Shown piece after piece: positions 55,025-64,000 of a stretch of 64,000 nt of DNA. Source of the DNA: Oasisia sp. SBJ-2009 (Eukaryota; Annelida; Polychaeta; Sabellida; Siboglinidae); assembly GCA_964017155.1 (NCBI GenBank), contig OZ024865.1:19392951-19456950 (forward strand), given 5' to 3'. The position numbers were made by a program, and so were the translations under genes. Every line of letters begins with the position of its first letter. The stretch's first letter is position 1. The notes under the pieces were generated by a model. It was given only the letters and a program-made list of their open reading frames with translations. It searched no databases and was not told where the DNA came from.

Positions 55025-55127
55025 GCAACGCAGAGTGCAAGAATTTGTACAAAGTTCGACACAGGGTCCGAACCCGCGTTCTGTTGGTTGATAGTCGGAT
55101 GCTCCATACACTGCGCCACAGCGCTCC
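55025..55127 (-). mobile_element. tRNA-derived SINE head, antisense (module family)
   Basis: The reverse complement contains GCGCTGTGGCGCAGTGTATG (A-box-like) and CGCGGGTTCGGACCC (B box). Equivalent copies occur at about 57595-57695 and 59225-59345, always about 600 bp before a signal-peptide exon, so the insertion predates the module duplications. Confidence 0.65.
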
Positions 55128-55528
55128 TTCCTACTATAATTCCCCTCTTAAACCTACACGTAAACGGGTCATTTAATACTGAAACGTCGACGAAAGATAT
55201 GGGTAATGGGGGACATGCTTGTTTAATTTGGATTTCATCGCATTGTCCCAATGCACGAGACAATTAGTTATATTCAATTCCTTAAACAGCTAACGGTTCA
55301 ATGGCGTGACTCTTTCTGGGCCAATCTTTTTTATATCCGCTATTACGGGTCCGCCGGCCTTAGTCGGAGCCCTTGACCGTATACAGTTACCTTGCTTTCA
55401 TACTACACAATGTGGGGTTGTGCGGTTTTGCCTATCGCAAATTATTACCCGTTATCACGTTATGGTATATCAGCATACTCTCGGCTGCCGCTCTCGGCTG
55501 GTCGTGGTTGGGTGACCAAGTGAAACGG

Positions 55529-55538
55529 GTCATGTGAC
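55529..55538. promoter_or_regulatory. conserved E-box-like site, module B
   Basis: GTCATGTGAC, 125 bp before the signal-peptide ATG of copy B, in the same flanking sequence as in modules A and C. Confidence 0.35.
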
Positions 55539-55662
55539 ACGGCCCGGGCACTGCTCTAGTATGACTGAGTGCATGGGTAAGACTGGAATAACATCGATTG
55601 TCAAATCGACGACAGAAACAGTTACATTAATGCCGAACGGACTTGATCGAGACGGACACGAT

Positions 55663-55723
55663 ATGACGAGGTGGTTCCTGGTGGTTCTGTTGGTCACGAT
55701 ACTAAAGTTTCACAATACATCAG
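55663..55723 (+). CDS. signal-peptide first exon, copy B
   Basis: Encodes MTRWFLVVLLVTILKFHNTS plus one base, followed by the donor GTCAGT. Same length (61 bp) and phase as copy A, about 80 percent identical. It is intact and could serve as an alternative first exon for the EGF-like exon 7.4 kb downstream. Confidence 0.5.
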
Positions 55724-55867
55724 GTCAGTTACAAATTACGTGGTTATTTGTACAATACTCGGTGTCACCCGACGTGACCTAAGCCGTGGTTCGTACAACA
55801 GGGAAACGTTGCGTGAAGTTTACTTCGTGGTCCAGTGAAGCATGACTAATCGAATAGGAGTATTAGC

Positions 55868-56030
55868 TTGCACTCATATTTACATAATTTAATAACTTGT
55901 TGCTAATATTTACATAATTTAATAACGTGTTGCTAATATTTACATAATTTAATAACGTGTTGCTAATATTTACATAATTTAATAACGTGTTACTAATATT
56001 TACATAATTTAATAACGTGTTGCTAATACA
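55868..56030. repeat. 30-bp minisatellite, 5 units
   Basis: Five near-identical copies of a 30-bp unit containing GCTAATATTTACATAATTTA, just downstream of signal-peptide exon B. Confidence 0.95.
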
Positions 56031-56489
56031 GAACGTTCGACTATCGATATTTTGATTAGATGCATTATGTTTACGGATTACTTTAAGAATATAGTGTTTA
56101 AGAATATAATGCATGCGTAAATTCATCGACGCTGAACGACTAGAAGAAGTCCTGAGAGCGGGGGTAGACACTGGACCGACGACCAGGGGGTCACGGTTTA
56201 AAATCCACTGCTGATGATCATTTCGAAATTCACACCACGTTGCATGTGGCTTTCGGAAGATACACAAAGCCGTGGGTAATTTCTACCTGTTTGTGTCAAC
56301 GGAAGGAATATATCCAACGCAGGGGGTGTACCACAAGCGGACTCACAAAGCTGGGATATCGATCACTTAAGTGTCATTTCGATGTACACTCGTATATGAT
56401 CAATTCGTTCCAATGATGCAGTGTATACATTGTCTGATAAATGTCGGGAAGTAGCTCCGGGCAATGTGAGCAAATTCAAGTGGGACAGA

Positions 56490-56636
<147 letters not shown>

Positions 56637-57289
56637 ACCCAACTAATGTTACAATGTCTTCCGAAATATAGAACATAGAGTCAACGTGAGAGTCAACGTG
56701 AGTTGGAAATTGGCGCAAGTGGAATCGAACCAATGTATTATCGACAGAGGGTCCAGCTCTCTTTCGCGCGATCACCGCACCCATGGCGTATATATCCCGA
56801 TACAATAGCTCCGCCGATTATAGGTGTATATCATAAGCATATACAACCAATGTTCTATATAACTAATTTTATTTGTAGAATCTCCTGATGACCCATGTAG
56901 GTAGTGGCTGCCAACAGGAAGCGTTGATGTTGTAGCTACACAGGAACAAATGTATAATTGTCAGAATGGACTGATTACAAGTGAGAGACTGTGGGTGTCG
57001 TGGAGCGTGACATCACAGTTGTATGCGGACATACCCCGCGGTGTAGCGATATAAACGCAACTGTACGTAGGCCTATTCGTGTGAATATGACTCATGTAGT
57101 ATGGGTCGTGTCTATTGGTCAAGCTGTAAACAAACAACAAAACGAAAATGCTCGCAGCGATAAAAAATAAAATGCACGTTTCGAGTCGATATGCACTGTA
57201 CACTGACGTGATCAGTAGCAGCAATCAAGTATCTCGGATAAATATTCCAACATTCCGTAAATTTTGGAAATCATTTGTCCTCTTCCACA

Positions 57290-57410
57290 ATGTCTAAGAC
57301 CCCAGTTCCCACCAGCCCTGTCTTTAGTCTGTATCTCGTGTCATTCTTCCTCCTCAGTACCTATTTAGGACCAACGTCCGAACACCTTTCTGAAAAAGAA
57401 AGTACAAAAG
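57290..57410 (+). CDS. second type of signal-peptide exon (module C)
   Basis: ATG at 57290 in the context CACAATGT opens 40 codons plus one base, then GTGAGT. The peptide contains VFSLYLVSFFLLSTYL, a strong hydrophobic core after a polar N-terminus, consistent with a signal peptide. Its phase-1 end is the same as that of the MxRW exons. Homologous DNA at 54785-54860 and 58905-59035 has lost the ATG or frame but keeps donor-like GTAATT and GTAAGT, so copy C is the intact one. No protein relative is recognised. Confidence 0.35.
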
Positions 57411-58098
57411 GTGAGTTCGTATTCCATGCAGTGTCTAATCCTCGTGAGTGCTCAAAGCGCTCGGCGCGTTATTTACTGACAGCTGTCAAACGGAACACAA
57501 TCTCGGGAAGGACTCAGCCATGCCGCAGTTACTGAGCGGAGGACATTCGTACACAAATATCTGCCACAGTTTTTAGCCAAGTACTCGTTCTCACAACAGG
57601 GTGCATTGCACCAACGAGCAGTAAACGATCATGATCAAAGCCGTGTTCTCTTGGTTGAACGAATGTTCTGGCTACTGCGCTACAGCGCTCTTTCCTACCG
57701 CAATCCCCTCTTGTAAGTACGTGTAGACGCTTCCTGTAATACTGAAGCGTTGACGAAGTGCACGGCTATTTTGGGACATGCATACTTGTTTGATTTGCAT
57801 TTCGAATACGCTGTGACAACGCACGAATCACACAATTAGTTATACTCAACGCTTTAAACAGGAACAATTCCTCTGACCTGACTCTTTCTGGGCCTATCAT
57901 TTTTTATATCCTCTATTACGGGTCCATCGGCCTAAGTTGAAGCGTTTGACCGTAAACAAGCTACCTTGCATTCATACTAGCCTTTCCTGTGTTGTTCGGT
58001 TTTGCCTATCGCAACTTATTACCCCTTATCGGGTCATGGGTTATCAACACACCGCTGCCGGTGTCAGCTGGTCTTGGTTGAGCGACCAAGTGGAACCG

Positions 58099-58108
58099 GT
58101 CATGTGAC
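58099..58108. promoter_or_regulatory. conserved E-box-like site, module C
   Basis: GTCATGTGAC at the same distance from the signal-peptide ATG as in A and B. The corresponding site in module D (59751-59758) reads TCATATGA. Confidence 0.35.
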
Positions 58109-58232
58109 ACAATCTGGGACATGCTCCAGCATGACTGAGTGCAGGGCTAAAACTGGAATAACATCGATTGTCAAATCGACCACGGAAGCAATTTTACTAA
58201 GGCCGAACGGACTTGATCGTAACAGACACGGT

Positions 58233-58293
58233 ATGGCGAGATGGTTACTGGTGATTCTGTTGGTCACGATACTAACGTTTCACAATACATCAG
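58233..58293 (+). pseudogene. signal-peptide exon, copy C, donor site lost
   Basis: Encodes MARWLLVILLVTILTFHNTS, but the donor that reads G|GTGAGT in A is G|TTGAGT here. Using the shifted GT (CA|GTTGAG) would change the phase, so this copy cannot join the 63123 exon in frame without another donor. Confidence 0.55.
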
Positions 58294-58744
58294 TTGAGTT
58301 ACAAATTATGTGTTAACTGAGTACACGTTTTACAACGTGGATGATCGACTCTCGATGTTTGGAGTAGATGAATTGTGTTTATGGAACACTGTCTGAAAAA
58401 TATAATTGACGAGTAAGTTTGGCGACACTGAACGACTAGAGGAAGTCGTGAGAGCGGGGGTAGACACTGGACGAACGGCCAGGGGCACACGGTTACAAAT
58501 CCTACTGCTGATTACCGTTTCGAAGGAAGACAATTTCGTTCACACCACGTTGCCTTTGTTTTTGAAGATACACGAAGCCGTGGTGTTCGTGTTAGCGTAT
58601 GGAAAATATCCTACCCAGGGTGTATATCATGAGCGGACTCACACAGCTGGGATCTTAGGCATATATGACAAATTCGGTCCATTTGTGCGGTGTATACATT
58701 CTCTGCTCAGCTCCAGATGCCTGAACGGGAAGTAGCTCCGGGCG

Positions 58745-58878
58745 AGAGGGAGAGAGAGAGAGAAAGAGAGAAAGAGAGAAAAAGAGAAACAGAGAAACAG
58801 AGAAACAGAGAAACAGAGAAACAGAGAAACAGAGAAACAGAGAAACAGAGAAACAGAGAAACAGAGAAACAGAGAGAG
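58745..58878. repeat. (AGAGAAAC)n microsatellite
   Basis: GA-rich lead followed by about 10 copies of the octamer AGAGAAAC in module C. Confidence 0.95.
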
Positions 58879-59883
58879 AAATTTTGAAACAATATCTCCT
58901 GTTCCACCATTTCTAAAACCCAGCTGTCAAACCCTTACTCGCATCTGTCGTCTGTATCTCAGGCCGTTCTCCAATCTAAACATGTATTTAGTAGGACAAA
59001 CGTCCCAACTCGTTCTTGAAAATAAAGTAAGACAGGTAAGTTCTTATGCAGCGCTGTATCCCATCACTATGACTGTTCAAAATCACCCGATACTCCCTGA
59101 CATATATGCCAAATGGAGCACCGTCTCGACATATGTGGGAACATTCAGCCACGCTGCAGTTACTGAGCGAAGGCAAATTACTACCACTGTCTTTAACCAA
59201 GTACTCGTTTTCACAACAGGGTGCACTGCAGCAACATGCAGTGAACGAACTTCAATAAAGTTCCACACGGCTGCACAGGATTCAAAGCCGTGTTCTTTTG
59301 GTCGAGAGTCGGATGTTCTAGCCATTGCACCACAGCGCTCTTTCCTACAGCAAATCCATTCTTAAAAGTACGCATATTTTCTTCCTACAGTACTGAAACG
59401 TTAAGCAAGTGCACAGCTAACTGGGGGATGTACACGTATTTCGTTTGCGTTTAATCACGTTGTCCCACGCATGAGTTAGGCAGTTAGTTATACCCAACTC
59501 CTTAAACAGCTGAACTCCCGCTGAGGTGATGTATACCAATCCATTTTCATATCCGCTATTACGGGTCCGCATGCCTTAATGGGAATGTTTGAACATAAGC
59601 AAGTTGCATTGCATTCCTACTATATTGTGGTGTTGTTCGGTTTTGCCTGTCGAATATTGTTCCCACTTATCGTGGTATGGTAGATAAATACGTCGAAGTA
59701 ACTCTCGGCTGCACGTGGTTGAGCAACCAAGTGGAACCAATAGGAACCGGTCATATGATAAGGCCCGGGCCCTGCGCCAGTATGACTGAGCGTGTGGTTA
59801 TGATGGGACAAACATTGGGTATCTAACTGACGACGGAGACTGCAACACTAATACCAGTCGGACTCAATTGTAATGGACACAGT

Positions 59884-59944
59884 ATGACGCGGTGGTTATT
59901 GCTGGTTCTACTGGTCACAATATTTACGTTTCACAATACGACAC
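59884..59944 (+). CDS. signal-peptide first exon, copy D (nearest the EGF exon)
   Basis: Encodes MTRWLLLVLLVTIFTFHNTT plus one base (C) and the donor GTGAGT; 61 bp and phase 1, as in A and B. It is the copy nearest to the EGF-like exon (3.2 kb upstream) and joins it in frame as NTTRARCRF. The upstream frame carries a stop shortly before this ATG, which supports initiation at MTRW. Confidence 0.6.
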
Positions 59945-60184
59945 GTGAGTTACACAGTTCGCGTTCAGGGAATAATACATTGCTTTTGTGTGTGCAGTAA
60001 TCGGCGTGACGAAAGCCTTGAAGTGTGTACAGCTGAGGACGTTTACTTCCTGGTTCAATGAAACGTGACGCGGGGACTAATGGAATATACTGTCCTAGTG
60101 CATTGCTATTATGTATGAATGTTGGTATGATCGACTCTCAATATTTAGAGTAGCTGAATTATGTGAATTAAAAATATAATACAG

Positions 60185-60600
60185 GTGTAATTACAATGTC
60201 TCCTTCTTCCTCGTGTGTTCCCTTGCGGGGCTAAGTCGCATTCATTGCGTCCTCTGTCTAACATCTCTAAGTCACGCAGTCATGGCTGTCCATGCCATTA
60301 TTCCTCGTTTCTCATTTCAGGATATTATCCATCTGAGCCTCATGTCTATTACCTTCATCTGCTTGTCACATTCTTTTCAACAATCTTTCATCGCCCATTC
60401 TTTGTCCATGCGCTGGCGATTTTATTCTGCTTCCCAATACTTTCCTCTTTATGTGTTTTATCAATCCATTCTCCTCTCTCTCTCTCAATTCCTTCATCTT
60501 CCTTCTATCTTCTCGCTTTACTCTACAAACTCGTTTGACCCCAATTGGTTTCTACGACCAGTTACTTCTCCTACGGCCTCTCTGCCAATGCCAATATAAA
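60185..60600 (-). mobile_element. possible antisense LINE 3' fragment
   Basis: Pyrimidine-rich sequence with GTTCCCTTGCGGGGCTAAGT and later CTCTCTCAATTCCTTCATCT resembles the antisense LINE region at 3640-4200 in composition and in the CCCTTGCGGGG string. No diagnostic protein motif is visible, so this is weak. Confidence 0.3.
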
Positions 60601-60602
60601 AC

Positions 60603-60604
<2 letters not shown>

Positions 60605-60654
<50 letters not shown>

Positions 60655-60658
60655 AGTA

Positions 60659-60722
<64 letters not shown>

Positions 60723-60730
60723 TACTACAC
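60605..60730. repeat. (AT)n arrays with a perfect palindrome
   Basis: Two AT arrays separated by GTGTAGTACC. The second array (60661-60720) is bounded by GTGTAGTACC on the left and its reverse complement GGTACTACAC on the right, so 60651-60730 is an 80-bp perfect palindrome. Confidence 0.95.
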
Positions 60731-61063
60731 ATGCTTCCAACACTTTTCCTTTCCTTTCCTTTCCGCTGTTTCTACATATTTCTGTCCCACACACAGTGTG
60801 TAGCACTGAACGATAGAGGAAGTCGTGGGTGGTAGAGCACTGGACAATCTGCTAAAGGGACACGATTTCGATTCCTACTACCGCCATTTTGACGCGCATA
60901 CAATTTCGTTTACACTACATTGCATGTATGTTTCGGGTAGAGACACTAAACGTTTGGTCACTTCTAGTTGGCATCTGTGTCACCGACAATAAACTATCCG
61001 ACGGTGGGGATTAATCTGTGTAGATTCGCAAAGTCGGGGTTTCAGCCATTTAATTATTGTTGG

Positions 61064-61065
<2 letters not shown>

Positions 61066-61141
<76 letters not shown>

Positions 61142-61181
61142 CGCACACACGCACGCACGCACACACACACACACACACAAA

Positions 61182-61224
<43 letters not shown>
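61066..61224. repeat. (AC)n microsatellite with interruptions
   Basis: Two AC blocks with GCAC and AAAC interruptions, in module D upstream of its last SINE head. Confidence 0.97.
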
Positions 61225-61225
<1 letters not shown>

Positions 61226-62384
61226 GGAAGTGTGGAAACAATTCCGGTACTTGGGAACAAACCCCGGTGTGTTGGAGATTGAGACAATAACTTTGTGATT
61301 TCGTGAAGGTGGAATCAAACGTTCGATCCTCAGTTCGGCGACATACCACGCCACCAACACACCCCATTAATGTAGACATCCTGATAAATCAATTCTGTCA
61401 GTTATAGGTGTATAGGTAAATGTACTCAATGCATAACCTGACGTATCTAGTGAACTACTTAGTTCAATTTTAGAACCGTTTAATGATCCATAAATGTAAT
61501 AGTTGTTAACTGGAAGTTTACACACCGCGGCTACACAGGAACACTTGTACATTATATATCTGTCAACACGCATTGATTAAAAGAGAGAGGCTATCGTTGT
61601 ACTGGAAGATAACGTCAGTGGTGTACACATATGTGCCCGCGGTATAGTGGAATAAACACAGTTATACGTGCATGGATATGACCCACGTATTATGGTCACG
61701 AGGTCTGATCAATCTGCTCCATTTCCTTATTCATATTACGCCACGCATTTGGAATTTCGCCACATAAGATATAAGTAAATAATAAAAGGAAGAAACATTC
61801 AGCTTCCTACACTTTTGCCAACCCCGATTTAAACTATTCCACAAACTAGCAAACAAGTGTGCCACTTAATCTAGATGATAATATTATTGTTGCACTGTTG
61901 GCAGATGGAACCGGTTCACTAGACCCAACCAGGGCCACATTTACGTAAACTGCCGATTTCGACGTAACAGCTACCGAAAGGGCCGTAGGTTATAATATAT
62001 GTGTTTTTCAGAGTAATTTCCAACTTTGATTATGGTCACTTTATTGATATACGTCCACAGGACAGATAATAATAATATGCGGATCCAATTCGTGGTTATA
62101 ATTATGATTGCACTGTGCATTGCTGAAAAGACGTGATTGCAACGATGATTCGTTACTGATCACATCAACAGTGTATTGATTAAATGCCAGTATCATATAT
62201 TATATGCTGTATAATTTCATGCATTATATATATATATAGTTTCAAACATTAATATCTACTAATAAATCATGGCACGATTTAGAAGGAAGGTAGTGATAAT
62301 AACAGAAGCACAATAACTGTAGACATTGCGTTATATTTACATTTACATTAAACATCATACCAATATGAAAAAAAAAAACGTTCG

Positions 62385-62900
62385 AGAAACAAGTCGAGTT
62401 AGAGAAATATAGGCCAGTGAGTTTAACATCGATGACTTGCAAACTATTAGAAAGAATAATTAAAGATCATTTAGTTTATTTTCTTGTTAAAAAAGCCTTG
62501 ATAAACCCATTTCAACATGGGTTTCTAAAAGCGTCATGCTTAACAAACATGCTATGTTTTTGGGGAAGATGTCACAAAGTGGGTAGATGAGGGATCACCA
62601 GTGAACATAATCTACTTAGATTAAAAAAAACCTTTGACAAAGTACCACATCAAAGATTACTACTTAAACTAAAGGCCCATGGCATAGGATATTGTATGTT
62701 TAAATAGAAACATGACTTATTGATAGATAGCAAAGAAGCAGTGTAGACTAAATATTAAACAATTCTCATTTTCACTAGGAACAGTAAATGAATGGAACAG
62801 ATTATCAGCTGATTGTGTAGATGCTAGTAGTGTTAACATAGTTACAAATAAAATCTACATATACCTAAGAAGGGCGGGGTACATTTAGATAGATAGGTTG
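62385..62900 (+). pseudogene. internally deleted CR1/L2-like LINE reverse transcriptase
   Basis: Translation gives EKYRPVSLTSMTCKLLERII, then INPFQHGFLKASCLTNMLCF, VTKWVDEGSPVNIIYLD, FDKVPHQRLLLKLKAHGIGY, all conserved RT blocks, and then jumps to GTVNEWNRLSADCV from the far C-terminus. The stretch with the catalytic YADD is deleted, and stops interrupt the rest. The piece lies between signal-peptide exon D and the EGF-like exon. Confidence 0.85.
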
Positions 62901-63009
62901 GACTCTCGATAAGCCAAAGGGCTTCCTAGTCGATCTGCCATCTAGAAGTTGATTCTCTAGGTGGCAATCTTGTTTAAAATGACGCTAATAACTATGTTCT
63001 TCACCTTTT

Positions 63010-63060
63010 GTTCCAGGAGCTCGTTTTCGGTTCATAACTCACAACCAACACTATTGGTAC
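63010..63060 (+). repeat. partial duplicate of the EGF-exon acceptor
   Basis: TTGTTCCAGGAGCTCGTTTT repeats the acceptor and first bases of the exon at 63123 (TTGTTCCAGGAGCTCGTTGT) about 106 bp upstream, including a usable AG. Beyond about 20 bp the copies diverge and the coding pattern is lost. Confidence 0.7.
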
Positions 63061-63122
63061 AATAAATATAGTCAGTCCAATTACATCGTAACACTAAGTA
63101 TCTGCTTCACATATTGTTCCAG

Positions 63123-63305
63123 GAGCTCGTTGTCGGTTCGCGAGCTCGTCGACGAGTCAAGGGTCTTGTGTCTTCCCCTGTCGCTGCACCAACGGCTGCG
63201 ACACAACCACTGGTCAGTGCATCAACGGCGGACAGTGTGCAGCTGACAAACCGAACAAACCGACTGACCTTGGCTGGAGGTGGACCGGCATAGCGTGTCA
63301 GGAAG
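63123..63305 (+). CDS. Cys-rich EGF-like exon of a secreted or receptor protein (partial gene)
   Basis: Internal exon after the acceptor TTGTTCCAG; it needs one base from the previous exon and leaves one base, with the donor GTTCGT. It encodes about 61 residues with GSCVFPCRCTNGCDTTTGQC and then INGGQC, ending in WTGIACQEG. Spacing of the eight Cys after an initial RCR resembles the EGF/laminin-like module that starts many molluscan multi-EGF or fucolectin (F5/8 type C)-like proteins. In those proteins a WxGxxCQxG segment leads into the next domain. It joins signal-peptide exons A, B or D in frame. Later exons lie beyond the window, so the full product is unknown. The donor is weak. Confidence 0.6.
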
Positions 63306-63639
63306 GTTCGTGGGTGTAGCTGAAACAAGCACATAATCATATATTCCTCGGAGAAACCTAAAACAAATATATACGGCATGCCGTAATTTAAATTAAATAT
63401 GTGTTCTGTGTTGCGTATGCATACCGTGCAAATTGGATTTTGATTTCGGCTGATATTTAATGTTGCGTTTTAGTCACCATGAGAAATGTCAGTGCTGTAC
63501 ATCGGTCGTTGTGTGACCAAATAGGGATTTATCATATCTGTCAACTCACTACCTGTTGTTGAACATTCGGGACACAATATTTTGACACCTTGTTGACTGT
63601 ACATTATTACTCATTATATGAAATTAGTTAAAGAGAGCA

Positions 63640-63906
<267 letters not shown>

Positions 63907-64000
63907 CAGTAAGTTAGCTGCCGAATGATTTTGACAACACGTGACAAAGAAGGAGAATAAGATAAATATGAAGATTAAGGAGATGATACAGCGACCCATC

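Larger units (their letters stand above)
57286..58904 (+). repeat. tandem module C
   Basis: Third copy: alternative signal-peptide exon (57290-57410), minus-strand SINE head (57595-57695), upstream region, signal-peptide exon (58233-58293), plus-strand SINE-like piece (58430-58560). The part corresponding to the 56700 SINE and the module tail is missing, and an 8-bp AGAGAAAC microsatellite (58745-58875) stands there. Confidence 0.75.
58905..61700 (+). repeat. tandem module D
   Basis: Fourth copy: remnant of the alternative signal-peptide exon (58905-59035), minus-strand SINE head (59225-59345), upstream region, signal-peptide exon (59884-59944), an inserted antisense LINE-like piece (60185-60600), the AT palindrome, a plus-strand SINE-like piece (60805-60890), a minus-strand SINE head (61300-61375), and the module tail with CCCGCGGTATAGTGGAATAA. 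Confidence 0.7.

Noticed and set aside
55025..55127. tRNA gene on the minus strand
   Set aside because: A- and B-box-like sequences are present, but the arms do not pair into a full cloverleaf and the same piece recurs in modules; it is a SINE head.

Overview
This is animal nuclear DNA. Genes are split by introns with GT/AG boundaries, exons are GC-rich inside AT-rich surroundings, and the window is full of microsatellites, minisatellites, SINEs, LINE remnants and one large DNA transposon. A secreted-protein exon with a Cys-rich EGF-like pattern and the LINE/SINE types point to a lophotrochozoan, most likely a mollusc; that taxonomic call is inference. No bacterial, viral, rRNA or functional tRNA gene was seen.

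Layout. (1) 1-1840: no supported gene until an ATG in a strong start context. (2) 1841-14596 (+): a nine-exon gene for an ANKUB1-type protein (ubiquitin-like plus ankyrin), with every splice phase consistent and 719 residues. Its introns carry very large microsatellites, a foldback MITE and a 37-bp minisatellite whose every unit looks like the 3' splice site of exon 4. (3) 17952-24214 (+): a six-exon PGAM5-type phosphatase gene. (4) 26687-26947 (+): a small single-exon RIIa-domain (Sp17/CABYR-like) gene. (5) 29290-47881 (+): a 17-exon gene of 1596 residues for a DUF4062-NACHT-WD40 STAND protein of the NWD1 type, with all phases consistent. (6) about 48480-61700: four tandem copies of a roughly 2-2.5 kb module. 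Each carries a short signal-peptide exon ending in phase 1, tRNA-derived SINEs in the same order, and similar upstream sequence. Copy A is interrupted by a 4.4 kb DNA transposon, itself interrupted by a LINE tail with a 300-bp (ATACA)n array. (7) 63123-63305 (+): a phase-compatible Cys-rich EGF-like exon that probably belongs to the gene fed by those signal-peptide exons and that continues past the window.

How the parts relate. All recognised genes lie on the plus strand, but they are unrelated single-copy genes, not an operon. The signal-peptide modules plus the EGF-like exon look like one locus: either tandem alternative promoters and first exons for one secreted or receptor protein, or decayed first exons of tandem paralogues. 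This, together with the splice-acceptor minisatellite, is the most unusual content of the window. Gene models were built by hand from splice signals and reading phase, and product names from memory of the families; no database search was possible.
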